A DNA stretch of 64,000 nucleotides from Fusobacterium massiliense (GCF_900095705.1 NZ_LT608324.1:124001-188000); one strand, 5' to 3'. Positions 52,911-62,575 are shown, counted from the first letter of the stretch. Numbers and translations are program-made. The notes: generated by a model from the sequence alone, not told the origin.

Positions 52911-54261
52911 CTTCTTTTCTCCACCCTTCTTTTATTATTTGTTTACTTCTTGACACAGCAAGAGAGTTATTTGGTACATCTTTAGTTATAACAGAGCCTG
53001 CTCCTACAAGAGCATTAGCTCCAACATTAACAGGAGCTACAAGCATAGTATCACTACCTATAAAAACATTTTCTCCTATCTCTGTTTTAAATTTATTTTT
53101 TCCATCATAGTTACAAGTAATAGTTCCTGCTCCTATATTAGTTTTTTCTCCTACATGAGCATCTCCTAAATAAGTTAAATGCCCGGCTTTTACACCTTTT
53201 TCAAGGGTTGATTTTTTAGTTTCAACAAAATTTCCTATATGTACATTTTCTTTTAAATGAGATTTTGGTCTTAAATGAGCAAACGGTCCTATAGTAACTC
53301 CATTTTCAATTATACTTTCTTCTATGACAGAATTTTCTATTCTAACATTATTTAGAATTTTACTATCTATAATTCTAGTTCCTGAAAGAATTTCACAATT
53401 TTCCCCTATCTCTGTATTTTTTTGAATAGTTACATTAGGGTAAATTACTGTATCTTTTCCTATTTTTACTTCATCATCTATATAAGTTGTTGCAGGATCT
53501 ATCAAAATAACTCCTGATTCCATTAAAGACTTATTTTTTCTTTCTCTTAAAACTCTAGAAACAAGAGCTAACTCAACTTTAGAATTTACTCCTTGTATCT
53601 CCATAGAATCTTCTAAAGAGTAAGAGATAATTTTTTTATTTTCAGAAGCTAATATTTCTATAACATCTGTTAAATAATATTCGCCTTTTTCATTATTGTT
53701 ATTAATTTTTCCTAGAGCATAAGCTAGATGCTGAGCTTTAAAAATATAGACTCCTGCATTAACTTCCTTAATCTTTTTTTGCTCTTCATTAGCTTCTTTT
53801 TCTTCAACTATTTTTAAAACTCTATCGTTTTCTTTAAAAATTCTTCCATAACTAAATGGATTATCAAAAATTGCTGTTAAAACGATTCCATCTGCATTCT
53901 CTTTTTTATATTCATTATAAAAATTAACTAACGTTTCTTTTTGAATTAAAGGAATATCTCCATTAATTATAAGAATATCTCCATTATAATTTTTTATTTT
54001 TTCTTCTGCCTGTTTTACAGCATGACCCGTTCCTAGTTGTTCTTCTTGAATAACATAACTGATATCATTTCCTAAAACTTCTAAAACTTTTTCTCTCTTA
54101 TGTCCTAGTATCAATACATTTTCTTCTACATCTAGGGCATTCAATGCATCTATAATTCTAACTACCATAGGTTTTGAATGAGCTAAATGAATAACTTTTG
54201 GTAATTCAGACATCATTCTACTTCCTTTTCCAGCAGCCATTATAATCGATTTTAATGACAT
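52897..54261 (-). CDS. glmU: Bifunctional GlmU (UDP-GlcNAc synthesis)
   Basis: A 454-residue enzyme: N-terminal uridylyltransferase with [18 protein letters not shown] near residue 10, and a C-terminal left-handed beta-helix acetyltransferase from about 250 with hexapeptide repeats and [20 protein letters not shown] near 360. Makes GlcNAc-1-P and UDP-GlcNAc for peptidoglycan and LPS. Confidence 0.97.
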   Translation of the reverse strand: MSLKSIIMAAGKGSRMMSELPKVIHLAHSKPMVVRIIDALNALDVEENVLILGHKREKVLEVLGNDISYVIQEEQLGTGHAVKQAEEKIKNYNGDILIINGDIPLIQKETLVNFYNEYKKENADGIVLTAIFDNPFSYGRIFKENDRVLKIVEEKEANEEQKKIKEVNAGVYIFKAQHLAYALGKINNNNEKGEYYLTDVIEILASENKKIISYSLEDSMEIQGVNSKVELALVSRVLRERKNKSLMESGVILIDPATTYIDDEVKIGKDTVIYPNVTIQKNTEIGENCEILSGTRIIDSKILNNVRIENSVIEESIIENGVTIGPFAHLRPKSHLKENVHIGNFVETKKSTLEKGVKAGHLTYLGDAHVGEKTNIGAGTITCNYDGKNKFKTEIGENVFIGSDTMLVAPVNVGANALVGAGSVITKDVPNNSLAVSRSKQIIKEGWRKEDGKF

Positions 54262-54283
54262 TTTTCCTCCATTTTAACTGTTT

Positions 54284-54874
54284 TTATTTACTTATTTTAT
54301 CATATGCTTCATTTATTTCTTTCATTTTATTTTCATACTTCTTTTTTTCTTCAGCTGTTGCATTTGGAAATCTATCTGGGTGATATTTTTTTACTAAAGC
54401 ACGATAAGCTTTCTTTATTTCTTCTTCACTTGCTGATTCAGAAACTCCTAAAATCCGATAATACTTACTTTTATCTTCAGTATAAGTATTATAGCCATAA
54501 TTTCCCTGATTTTGATTCTGTCTGCTATATCCGTTATTATATCCGGAATAATTACCATAGTTATTATAACTATTTTGCCCCCCAAATTGAGATTCAAAAT
54601 TTCTAAAAAATTCTTCTGCTTCTTCTCTGGTAAATGTTCTGTATCCTCCATAGTTTTGTCTTCTTGTGTTTGAACTTGCTGAATTTCTACCTCTTGACAT
54701 TATTTGACGAAATAATACTAAAGCTAAAATTATCCAACCATATCTGACAAAAATCCAACCAAACAAATATACTAATATCCCGAATATTATTAAAGCCGGT
54801 AAAAATCTTATAACATTCTTTATTCCAAATGATGCAATTAAAATTAGAAATATAGCTATTGCAAAAATTTCCAT
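54284..54874 (-). CDS. Membrane-anchored J-domain protein
   Basis: A 196-residue protein with two N-terminal hydrophobic segments (residues about 1-60), a Gly/Tyr/Asn/Gln-rich linker (about 75-130) and a C-terminal J domain (about 138-196) with the HPD motif in [10 protein letters not shown]. It is a class III J-protein that would recruit DnaK to the membrane. GGTGATTGAATG-type spacing supports the ATG at 54874. It is 22 bp upstream of glmU. Confidence 0.88.
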   Translation of the reverse strand: MEIFAIAIFLILIASFGIKNVIRFLPALIIFGILVYLFGWIFVRYGWIILALVLFRQIMSRGRNSASSNTRRQNYGGYRTFTREEAEEFFRNFESQFGGQNSYNNYGNYSGYNNGYSRQNQNQGNYGYNTYTEDKSKYYRILGVSESASEEEIKKAYRALVKKYHPDRFPNATAEEKKKYENKMKEINEAYDKISK

Positions 54875-54906
54875 TCAATCACCTTTTTTTATTTAATTTT
54901 AAATAA

Positions 54907-54982
54907 AGTCTCTTGATAGCCGTATGAGTTCTACGAGCTCAATGAACACAGGCTCTTCGAACTAATACGAACGTCAGAGACT
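54907..54982 (-). repeat. 76-bp palindromic dispersed element, copy Q
   Basis: Full-length reverse copy; TATACTTTCC lies on its right near 55001. It separates the J-protein gene from the second toxin-antitoxin pair. Bases 55020-55176 are AT-rich with nothing else recognised. Confidence 0.92.
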
Positions 54983-55176
54983 AATTTTTGATGTTTATTT
55001 TTATACTTTCCTATAGAATTAATAAAATCTTTTCTCAATTATACCACAAAAAAAAGTCTTTTTGCAATTATTAGAAAATTTTAATTCTTTTTTTATAATT
55101 TTATATGATTATTATTATTTTTTGTTATAATATTATAAAAAGGCTTAAAGTTTTTACTCTAAACCTTTTATAATTA

Positions 55177-55443
55177 CTATAAATAAATTTTACTTCTATG
55201 TTCAAAATCTACTGCTACAATAATTAATTGTTTATCTTGGATATCGACAATTAACCGATAATCCATTATTCTATATCTCCATAAGCCTTTTAAATTCCCA
55301 GTTAAAGCTTTCCCATGTAATCGTGGATTATCAGTATCCTTTAAATTTTTACTTATATAGTCATACAATAATTTCCTAGTATTCTTATCAAATCCCAAAA
55401 TCTTTTTATTGACTTTATCAGGAATCATTATTCTATATCCCAT
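55177..55443 (-). CDS. RelE/ParE-family toxin
   Basis: An 88-residue RelE/ParE-fold toxin: RKLLYDYISKNLKDTDNPRL, then GLWRYRIMDYRLIVDIQDKQ and the final strand VAVDFEHRSKIYL with the conserved H-R. Its start overlaps the antitoxin gene by 16 bp. Target (mRNA or gyrase) cannot be told from this sequence. Confidence 0.88.
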   Translation of the reverse strand: MGYRIMIPDKVNKKILGFDKNTRKLLYDYISKNLKDTDNPRLHGKALTGNLKGLWRYRIMDYRLIVDIQDKQLIIVAVDFEHRSKIYL

Positions 55444-55655
55444 TCTTTAACTGCCTCCTCAAATGGAATTAAATTTAATGTCCCTTCAGATTTTGCTTTT
55501 AGATATTCTTGAACAAGTTTTAAATCATATTCTTCTTCAATTTTTTCAAAAATGATATTTTTTATGTATTGAGATAAATTTGTTCCTTTACTTTTAACAT
55601 AATTTTTTACTATTTCTTCTTCCTCATCATTAAATCTAATTGAAACAACAGACAT
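55428..55655 (-). CDS. RelB-like ribbon-helix-helix antitoxin
   Basis: A 75-residue antitoxin with an N-terminal ribbon-helix-helix (SVVSIRFNDEEEEIVKNYVK) and an acidic C-terminal toxin-binding tail (SEGTLNLIPFEEAVKEWDIE). GAGGTG precedes the ATG. It is unrelated in sequence to the antitoxin at 25445. Confidence 0.88.
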   Translation of the reverse strand: MSVVSIRFNDEEEEIVKNYVKSKGTNLSQYIKNIIFEKIEEEYDLKLVQEYLKAKSEGTLNLIPFEEAVKEWDIE

Positions 55656-55682
55656 ATAATCACCTCTTTATCATCTAGTTGT

Positions 55683-55715
55683 TTACATTGTAATACTTTT
55701 TTGAGTTAAAGTCAA
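55683..55715 (-). promoter_or_regulatory. Promoter and operator of the second toxin-antitoxin pair
   Basis: On the minus strand TTGACT (55710-55715), 17 bases, TACAAT (55687-55692). A palindrome TTACA-T-TGTAA (55683-55693) covers the -10 box and is a likely antitoxin operator. The -35 box overlaps the stop of the truncated gene upstream. Confidence 0.7.
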
Positions 55716-56275
55716 TTATCAAACTCTATTCTTGGAAGATAACCTTCAAAATAAGTATTTATAACCTGAATATCTCTATTTATTTCTTCAATTTTTTCTA
55801 TTTTATTATCTTTATTATAGTATTCCCTTTTTTCTAATACTCCTTGCAATTTTACATTAGTATGTAAATTTGCATTTTCCGAAATCTCCACTATTCTTTC
55901 AACTTTATAAATATCTTTTTTTATGATTTTTCCATTGCTATAATATTCAGTCATTGTTGGAAAACTTTCAAAATAATCAATATACATTTCAATATCTTTT
56001 CGTTCTATTTTTATATTCTCTTTCAATGTTCTCAACATTAAAGCTTCTTCCTCAGCCTTTATCATATCACTTGGATAATTCCCCAAAAAATTAAAACCAT
56101 ATTCTGTATTAGTATAAATCTTTATATCACTTTCTTTTAAAAATTTTGTTTCAAAATATTTGTCTAAATTGTAGAAATCAAAATCTAAATATATATATGA
56201 GAGGCTCGTTTCCTCTTTAGCATAATAAATATCAAAATAATTTATATTATTAATACTTCTATCTTTATTGTACTG
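55712..56275 (-). pseudogene. 5'-truncated gene abutting an IS relic
   Basis: The reading frame is open from an in-frame stop at the IS relic (56282-56284) through QYNKDRSINNINYFDIYYAK and YGFNFLGNYPSDMIKAEEEA to a stop at 55712, about 188 codons, without a plausible start. A TTG at 56086 is the first possible initiator but lies mid-protein. The 5' end was evidently lost with the IS insertion or excision. The family is not recognised; the end has YYSNGK and REYYNKDNKIEK segments. Confidence 0.6.
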
Positions 56276-56320
56276 AACCTCTCACGACTGAAGTCGCAAG
56301 TGTTCTGGCATAATTCATAA
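56273..56320 (-). mobile_element. Solo right-end relic of an IS200/IS605-type element
   Basis: On the minus strand ATGAATTATGCCAGAACA, GCGACTTCAGTCGT (hairpin GCGACT/AGTCGT) and GAGAGGTTCAG. It matches 23501-23545. It joins the truncated gene exactly at the TTCAG end. Confidence 0.6.
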
Positions 56321-56323
56321 GAA

Positions 56324-56399
56324 AGTCTCTGATGTCCGTATTAGTTCGAAGAGACTGTGTTTATTGAACTCGTAGAACTCTTACGGCTGTCAAGAGACT
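56324..56399 (+). repeat. 76-bp palindromic dispersed element, copy R
   Basis: Full-length forward copy four bases from the IS relic. The flank TATACTCTCC lies near 56420, followed by the leuS terminator. Confidence 0.92.
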
Positions 56400-56435
56400 G
56401 ATTTTGGTTATTTAATTTTATACTCTCCTTATAAA

Positions 56436-56477
56436 CAAAAAAGAGAATTCTTAAGTTTTTATTCTTAAAAATTCTCT
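56436..56477 (-). terminator. Terminator of leuS
   Basis: AGAGAATTCTTAAG pairs with CTTAAAAATTCTCT (one mismatch and one bulge), followed on the minus strand by TTTTTT. Confidence 0.85.
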
Positions 56478-56545
56478 TAATTTTACTAAGTCATAGTCTA
56501 AACTTTTTATTTACTAAAATTATAAATTTAAAAAATATTTAAATT

Positions 56546-59122
56546 TTATTGTGGTTTTACAACAATATTTACTATTTTATTAGGAACAACTATAACTTTT
56601 ACCACATTCATTCCTTCTAAATGCTTCATAACATTTGGTAACTCTAATGCAGTCTTTTCAACTAAAGCCTTATCACTATCCTTTTCTATTTCAAAACTTC
56701 CTCTCATTTTTCCATTTACTTGAACAGCGATAACTACTTCATCAGAAGCTAAAAATCTCTTATCATATTCAGGCCATTTTTCATTAAATAAATAAGTATT
56801 TTCTCCTAATTCTTCCCAAATTTCATCACAGAAGTGTGGTACAAACGGAGAAAGCATTAAAATTATTTGTTCTAAAACAAATCCTAAAATTTTAGCTGCT
56901 TGTTCTGATGACATAGAACTTGCATAAGTTTGCACTTCATTTATAAGCTCCATATTTGCTGCAATAGCAGTATTAAAGTGATAATTATTTTCTATTGCAT
57001 CTGTTACTTTTTTTATAGTTTGATTTAATTTTATAAGCAATGCTTTATCTTCTTTAGATAAATTTTCATAATCTATTTCATTTTTATTATTTTTTATTAA
57101 ATCAGAATTTTCAAGTACCAATCTCCAAACTCTTGTTAAGAATCTATAAGCTCCGGCAAGTCCATTTTCATTCCATTCTAATTCTTTTTCAGGTGGTGCA
57201 GCAAACATTATAAATAATCTTGTAGTATCTGCTCCATATTTATCCATCATTTCTTCAGGATCTACACCATTATTTTTTGATTTTGACATCTTTTCAACTT
57301 TTATTACCAATTCTTCTCCAGATTTAGAGTAAGCCCTATCTCCTTTTAATTCAACTTCACTAGGATATAAGAATTTATTTTCTTTTTCAGAATAATAAGA
57401 TGGTCCTAACACCATTCCTTGAGTTAACAATCTTTTAAAAGGCTCATTTGTCGATAATAAACCTAAATCTCTCAAAACTTTATGGAAGAATCTAGCATAC
57501 AATAAATGCATTACTGCATGTTCTACTCCACCTATATATTGATCAACAGACACCCATTTATCTACTATCTCTTTATCAAATGGTAAATTTACATTTTTAG
57601 GATCACAGTATCTCAAGAAATACCAAGAAGAATCCACAAATGTATCCATAGTATCAGTGTCTCTTCTAGCTTTTCCACCACAACAAGGACAAATTGCGTC
57701 CTTAAATTTATTAGAAGTTTCTAGAGGATTTCCATTTCCAGAAAATTCTATATCATCTGGTAATAATACAGGTAAATTTTCATCTTTTTCTAAAACTTCT
57801 CCACATTTTTCACAGTATAATACTGGTATAGGTGTTCCCCAATATCTTTGTCTTGAAATTCCCCAATCTTTCAATCTGTATTTAAAAGTTTTTTGTCCAT
57901 AACCTTTTTCTTCTACAAATTCTACTATTTTTACTAAAGCATCTTTAGTAGATAATCCATTGAAATTTCCAGAATTTATCATTACTCCTTCTTCTATATA
58001 AGGAAGTTCAACTTTTTCTGCATTTTCTTTTGAAGTTATAACTTGTTTAACTGGCAAACTATATTTAGCTGCAAAAGCAAAGTCTCTTTCATCATGAGCA
58101 GGAACTCCCATAACAGCTCCTGTTCCATAATTCATTAGCACATAATCAGCTATCCATAGTGGAACTATTTCTTTATTAACAGGATTTTCTATATGCCAAC
58201 CACTGTCTATACCATTTTTTTCTCTACCTTCTGCTCCTCTTTCAATTATATCTGTATTTCTCATTTCTATTACTTTATCTTTAATTGAAGGATTAACTTT
58301 TAAAATCTTTTCAACTATTGGATGTTCAGGTGCAACAACTGCATAAGACACTCCGTAAATAGTATCTATTCTTGTTGTGAATATAGGTAAATCTTCTCCT
58401 GTTTCAACAACTTTTAATGTTAATTCAGTTCCAAAAGATTTTCCTATCCAGTTTTTTTGCATAGTTAAAACTTTTTCAGGCCAACCATCTCTTATTTCTT
58501 CATGACCTTCTAACAATTCATCAGCATAATTTGTTATTTTAAAGAACCATTGTTCTAATTCTTTTTGAATAACATGAGTTTTAGAATGACGCCAACACAT
58601 TCCATCTTCAACTTGTTCATTTGCTAAAACTGTTTGACAATCAGGACACCAGTTTACTAGAGATTTTTTCTTATAAATTAATCCTTTTTCATACATTCTT
58701 TTAAATAACCATTGATTCCATTTATAGTATTCAGGAGTGTAACTTGCTATTTCTCTTTCCCAATCATAAGAAAATCCCATAAGTTTTAATTGTCTTTTCA
58801 TATTTTCTATATTTGATTTAGTCCAAATTGATGGGTGAATACCATGTTGAATAGCTGCATTTTCTGCTGGAAGACCAAAAGAATCCCAACCCATAGGTTG
58901 TAATACATTATATCCTTTCATTCTTTTATATCTTGATATAACATCTCCTATTGTATAGTTTCTAGCATGTCCAACATGTAATTTACCTGATGGATATGGT
59001 AGCATTGAAAGGACATAATAATTTTCCTTACCTACTATTTCATTTTCAGTTTTAAAAATATTATCTTTTTCCCATTTTTCTTGCCATTTTTTTTCAATTT
59101 CTTTATAGTTATAATCTCTCAT
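56546..59122 (-). CDS. leuS: Leucyl-tRNA synthetase
   Basis: An 858-residue class I synthetase. HIGH motif is PYPSGKLHVGHARNYTIGD near residue 42, zinc-type cysteines CPDC and CEKCGE/CPCCGG are present, the CP1 editing domain spans about 220-415, and the KMSKS loop is VEKMSKSKNNG near 615. Full length. Its start overlaps the sigma-factor gene by 4 bp. Confidence 0.98.
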   Translation of the reverse strand: MRDYNYKEIEKKWQEKWEKDNIFKTENEIVGKENYYVLSMLPYPSGKLHVGHARNYTIGDVISRYKRMKGYNVLQPMGWDSFGLPAENAAIQHGIHPSIWTKSNIENMKRQLKLMGFSYDWEREIASYTPEYYKWNQWLFKRMYEKGLIYKKKSLVNWCPDCQTVLANEQVEDGMCWRHSKTHVIQKELEQWFFKITNYADELLEGHEEIRDGWPEKVLTMQKNWIGKSFGTELTLKVVETGEDLPIFTTRIDTIYGVSYAVVAPEHPIVEKILKVNPSIKDKVIEMRNTDIIERGAEGREKNGIDSGWHIENPVNKEIVPLWIADYVLMNYGTGAVMGVPAHDERDFAFAAKYSLPVKQVITSKENAEKVELPYIEEGVMINSGNFNGLSTKDALVKIVEFVEEKGYGQKTFKYRLKDWGISRQRYWGTPIPVLYCEKCGEVLEKDENLPVLLPDDIEFSGNGNPLETSNKFKDAICPCCGGKARRDTDTMDTFVDSSWYFLRYCDPKNVNLPFDKEIVDKWVSVDQYIGGVEHAVMHLLYARFFHKVLRDLGLLSTNEPFKRLLTQGMVLGPSYYSEKENKFLYPSEVELKGDRAYSKSGEELVIKVEKMSKSKNNGVDPEEMMDKYGADTTRLFIMFAAPPEKELEWNENGLAGAYRFLTRVWRLVLENSDLIKNNKNEIDYENLSKEDKALLIKLNQTIKKVTDAIENNYHFNTAIAANMELINEVQTYASSMSSEQAAKILGFVLEQIILMLSPFVPHFCDEIWEELGENTYLFNEKWPEYDKRFLASDEVVIAVQVNGKMRGSFEIEKDSDKALVEKTALELPNVMKHLEGMNVVKVIVVPNKIVNIVVKPQ

Positions 59123-59724
59123 ATCTCCACCTCATATAATTTTATCCAAGTTTCACTTTTCTTTCTTATTCTTTGAATTGCATTATCTATACTTTTTAAA
59201 TCTTTTTCTAAAATCTTTGCTATTTCTCTGTAAGAATAACCTTCTATTAAATAATTTAAAGTTTTCTTTTCAAATTTACTAAAATTTTCATTACTAAACT
59301 TTTTAAAATCTTTTATTTTTTCTTTTAAAAAGAAATTTTCTTCTGGGTTTTTTTCTTTTGAGACATATTCATCTAGTTTCAAATTATTATCTAAACTTTC
59401 ACTAGTATCTTCGAACTCTCTCAGGGATTCATTCAAAAGTATATGTTTTTGCCTGTTAGCTTTTTTTATAGCTGTTATCATTTGACGTCTAACACATAAA
59501 TTTGCAAAATTATTAAAAGGAATATTTTTACTTTCATCATATAATTTTATAGCTTTTAAAAGTCCTAATAAACCTTCCTGTTTTAAATCATCTTGCTCTG
59601 CTCCGATTAAATAGTACTTATTAGCATTGAAAGATAAAATTTTTGAATATTCCTCCAATATCACATTTATAGCATCTGAATCTCCAGCCTTAGCTTTTTT
59701 TAAAAGAATATTTAAATTATTCAT
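59119..59724 (-). CDS. SigH-like sigma-70-family factor
   Basis: A 201-residue sigma factor. Region 2 covers about residues 25-90, with QDDLKQEGLLGLLKAIKLYD near 43 and FANLCVRRQMITAIKKA near 72; region 4 is C-terminal with the helix-turn-helix GYSYREIAKILEKDLKSIDN near 165. There is no region 1.1. Resemblance to SigH and the adjacency to rlmB recall the rlmB-yacP-sigH order of Bacillus. Fusobacteria do not sporulate, so its regulon is open. Confidence 0.85.
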   Translation of the reverse strand: MNNLNILLKKAKAGDSDAINVILEEYSKILSFNANKYYLIGAEQDDLKQEGLLGLLKAIKLYDESKNIPFNNFANLCVRRQMITAIKKANRQKHILLNESLREFEDTSESLDNNLKLDEYVSKEKNPEENFFLKEKIKDFKKFSNENFSKFEKKTLNYLIEGYSYREIAKILEKDLKSIDNAIQRIRKKSETWIKLYEVEI

Positions 59725-59733
59725 TTTTCTCCT

Positions 59734-60438
59734 TTAGATATTTACGATTCTTGAAAGCAATATTCCTGTTGCAACAGATACATTCAAAGAGTTTATTTTT
59801 CCATACATAGGAATTTTTATAAGTTTATCACAGTGTTCTCTCACTTTCTTTCTTATTCCATTCCCTTCATTTCCTAAAACCAAAGCAACCTTATCTGGAT
59901 ATTTTTCTGTATTGTAATCAATGTTAGCTTCTCCAGCTGCTCCATAAACCCAATATCCTATCTTTTTTAACTTATTAATTGTATCAGAAAGATTTGTAAC
60001 CTTAGCTATATCAACATATTCAATAGCTCCTGTTGAAGTTTTCACAACAGTCTCATTAATTCTAACTGAATTTCTTTCAGGAATTATTATTAAATCTACT
60101 TTAAAAACTTCTGCACTTCTTATTATTGCACCAAAATTTCTAGGGTCTTGTATTTCATCCAAAATTAAAATTAAAGACTTATCTTTCTTTAGAATATTCT
60201 CATATACTTCATCAAATTCTTTATAGTATTCAAAGTTACTTATATAAACAGCAACACCTTGAGAATTTTCTATCTTTTTTCCTGTATAAAATATTTTTAT
60301 ATTTCTCTTAGAAGCTAAATCTTTTAATTTTTGTATGTGTTCTCCCTTTACTCCGTTATATAATTCTAATTTTTCTATATTTTTTTCTTTATTCAATAAT
60401 GCTTCTGTTACTGGGTTAATTCCAATTATTCTTTCCAT
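59734..60438 (-). CDS. rlmB: 23S rRNA (guanosine-2'-O)-methyltransferase RlmB
   Basis: A 234-residue SPOUT methyltransferase. An N-terminal substrate-binding domain is followed by the knotted domain with LDEIQDPRNFGAIIRSAEVF near residue 100, VLGNEGNGIRKKV near 190 and IPMYGKINSLNVSVATGILL near 210. It modifies G2251 in E. coli numbering. It lies 9 bp from the sigma gene and 7 bp from murA. Confidence 0.95.
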   Translation of the reverse strand: MERIIGINPVTEALLNKEKNIEKLELYNGVKGEHIQKLKDLASKRNIKIFYTGKKIENSQGVAVYISNFEYYKEFDEVYENILKKDKSLILILDEIQDPRNFGAIIRSAEVFKVDLIIIPERNSVRINETVVKTSTGAIEYVDIAKVTNLSDTINKLKKIGYWVYGAAGEANIDYNTEKYPDKVALVLGNEGNGIRKKVREHCDKLIKIPMYGKINSLNVSVATGILLSRIVNI

Positions 60439-60445
60439 TTTTCAC

Positions 60446-61717
60446 CTAAGCCTCTAATTTTATTCTTTCAATATCTGCTCCCAAAGCTCTAAACTTTTCT
60501 TCAAAGTTTTCATAACCTCTATCAACATGATAAATTCTATTAACTATACTTTGTCCATTTGCTTTTAAGGCAGCTAATATTAATGAAGCTCCTGCTCTTA
60601 AGTCACTTGCCATAACTTCTGCCGATGAAAAATTTTCTACTCCATAGATTTTAGCTGTTGAAGAATCTACTTCTATTTTTGCTCCCATTCTATTAAGTTC
60701 TGGAACATGCATAAATCTATTTTCAAATATTGTTTCTTTTATTTCACTAACACCTTTTACTAAAGACATAAGTGTCATTATTGGAGATTGTAAATCTGTT
60801 GGGAAACCAGGATGAGGCATTGTTGTTATCTTAATTGGTTTTAAATCACTTAATTTTGATAACACTTCTAATTTATTTCCTTCAATTTTAAATTTAGCTC
60901 CCATTTCCTCTAGTTTCAATAAGAAACTAGATATATGTTCCGGAACAACACCTTCTACTGTTATACTTCCATCAAATAATATAGAAGCTATAATATAAGT
61001 TCCTGCAACTATTCTATCTGGAATAATACTATATTCACAGGCAGTTAATTTTTCAACACCTTCTATTTCTATTCTACTTCTTCCAGCACCACTTATTTTT
61101 GCTCCCATTTTTATTAAGAAATTACATAAATCAACTATTTCTGGTTCTTTAGCCGCATTTTCTAATATTGTTTTTCCTTTAGCTTTTACAGCTGCCATTA
61201 TTATATTTTCTGTTGCTCCAACACTGGGAAAATCAAGAACTATATTAGAACCTATAAGACCATTCTCAGCATTAGCTTCAACATATCCATGTTCTATGTT
61301 AATTTTAGCTCCCAATGCTTCAAAACCTTTCAAATGTAAATCAACAGGTCTTGCTCCAATAGCACAACCTCCTGGTAAAGCTACCTTTCCTTTATTTTCT
61401 ATTGCAAGCATTCCTCCCATAACTAAAAATGAAGCTCTCATCTTTTTTACAAGCTCATAACTTGCTTCAGCACTAGTTAATCCATTGTTTATTATTTTAT
61501 ATGAATTTTTATCTATTTTTTCTACTTGTAGCCCTAAGCTTTCCAACAGTGCAACTAAAGTTCTTATATCCCTTAAATCAGGAACATTTTTTAAAACATA
61601 AGTTCCTTTTTCAACCAAAGTTGCTATCATAATTGGAAGCGTTGAGTTTTTTGACCCATCTACAACCAAATTTCCTTCTATTTTTTTTCCACCTACTATT
61701 TTAAATGCTTCAACCAT
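60446..61717 (-). CDS. murA: UDP-GlcNAc 1-carboxyvinyltransferase
   Basis: A 423-residue enzyme of the first committed step of peptidoglycan synthesis. It has [20 protein letters not shown] near the N terminus with the catalytic Lys, the PEP-reactive Cys in [18 protein letters not shown] near residue 117, the [10 protein letters not shown] segment near 305 and DLRAGASL near 370. The Cys (not Asp) predicts fosfomycin sensitivity at this site. Confidence 0.97.
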   Translation of the reverse strand: MVEAFKIVGGKKIEGNLVVDGSKNSTLPIMIATLVEKGTYVLKNVPDLRDIRTLVALLESLGLQVEKIDKNSYKIINNGLTSAEASYELVKKMRASFLVMGGMLAIENKGKVALPGGCAIGARPVDLHLKGFEALGAKINIEHGYVEANAENGLIGSNIVLDFPSVGATENIIMAAVKAKGKTILENAAKEPEIVDLCNFLIKMGAKISGAGRSRIEIEGVEKLTACEYSIIPDRIVAGTYIIASILFDGSITVEGVVPEHISSFLLKLEEMGAKFKIEGNKLEVLSKLSDLKPIKITTMPHPGFPTDLQSPIMTLMSLVKGVSEIKETIFENRFMHVPELNRMGAKIEVDSSTAKIYGVENFSSAEVMASDLRAGASLILAALKANGQSIVNRIYHVDRGYENFEEKFRALGADIERIKLEA

Positions 61718-61794
61718 TTTTCTCTCCTAATCTTTTTTGATATCTTAAAATTATAACATAAAAAACTAAATTTTTATATTTTTATTTAAATTTA

Positions 61795-62271
61795 TTATAA
61801 ATGAACTTTACAAGAAATAGTTGAAACTTCTATTTTAAAAACAGCCACTGACTCTAGCATATTTTCTTTAAATTCCCAATCTCTTTTTCCTGTGTTTTGA
61901 AACATAATTTCCTTTAATGCTATTATTTTTTCACTATTATCATTTATAAAAGAAATTTGGCCAGTTCCCATAACAGAGGAGAATCTTTCAGAAAATTTAC
62001 AAGCAATATCACCTTCAATAAGCTTATGATTCGTATCTATTTCAAAAGATACTTTGTTTATTTTTTTTATTAAATCAATTTTTCTTCCTTCTTTTGCTCC
62101 ATGAAAATAAAAAACTTTTTTTAATTTAGTATTAGAATATCCAAAATTTAATGGAACAATATATACTTCATCTTCTTCTTTGTCATAAAACCCTATCCTA
62201 CAACAATCAGCCATTCTAATTATTTCATCAATTTTATTTTCATCTATTACTTCCCTATCTTTTCTTCTCAT
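61795..62271 (-). CDS. Pyridoxamine-5'-phosphate-oxidase-like (FMN split-barrel) protein
   Basis: About 158 residues of the NimA/PNPOx-like split barrel: MRRKDREVIDENKIDEIIRM, CCRIGFYDKEEDEVYIVPLN, KVFYFHGAKEGRKIDLI and KVSFEID. Such proteins bind FMN or heme and are annotated as nitroimidazole-resistance-like; activity is unknown. GGAGG five bases before the ATG at 62271 makes the upstream ATG at 62283 unlikely. Confidence 0.85.
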   Translation of the reverse strand: MRRKDREVIDENKIDEIIRMADCCRIGFYDKEEDEVYIVPLNFGYSNTKLKKVFYFHGAKEGRKIDLIKKINKVSFEIDTNHKLIEGDIACKFSERFSSVMGTGQISFINDNSEKIIALKEIMFQNTGKRDWEFKENMLESVAVFKIEVSTISCKVHL

Positions 62272-62364
62272 AAAAACCTCCATAAAAAAATCATATATAT
62301 ATATTATAAATTTTTTCCTTATTTTTCAAGCTAAAAAAAATTTTTTATTTTTTTAAACAAATAC

Positions 62365-62393
62365 TTGACATTCTATACAAAACACGATATAAT
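62365..62393 (+). promoter_or_regulatory. Consensus promoter of the tRNA cluster
   Basis: TTGACA (62365-62370), exactly 17 bases, TATAAT (62388-62393), about 22 bases before the first tRNA. Both boxes are perfect matches. Confidence 0.92.
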
Positions 62394-62415
62394 TGACAAT
62401 GTATCAAATATAAGT

Positions 62416-62492
62416 CGGAATATAGCGCAGTCCGGTAGCGCACCTGCCTTGGGAGCAGGGGGCCGCAAGTTCGAATCTTGCTATTCCGACCA
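62416..62492 (+). tRNA. tRNA-Pro (anticodon TGG)
   Basis: The acceptor stem CGGAATA/TATTCCG, T-arm GTTCGAATC, anticodon TGG in the loop CTTGGGA, and an encoded CCA end are visible. Confidence 0.96.
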
Positions 62493-62499
62493 TTGAAGT

Positions 62500-62575
<76 letters not shown>

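Noticed and set aside
54304-54878. Three ORFs overlapping the J-domain gene
   Set aside because: They are other-frame shadows of a gene with a clear J domain and membrane segments.
56086-56088. TTG at 56086 as a true start of a 124-residue protein
   Set aside because: The frame stays open and protein-like for 63 more codons upstream to the IS relic and there is no ribosome site at the TTG.
5196-56399. CRISPR array as an explanation for the recurring repeats
   Set aside because: Copies are thousands of bases apart at irregular positions in both orientations, with no spacers or cas genes.
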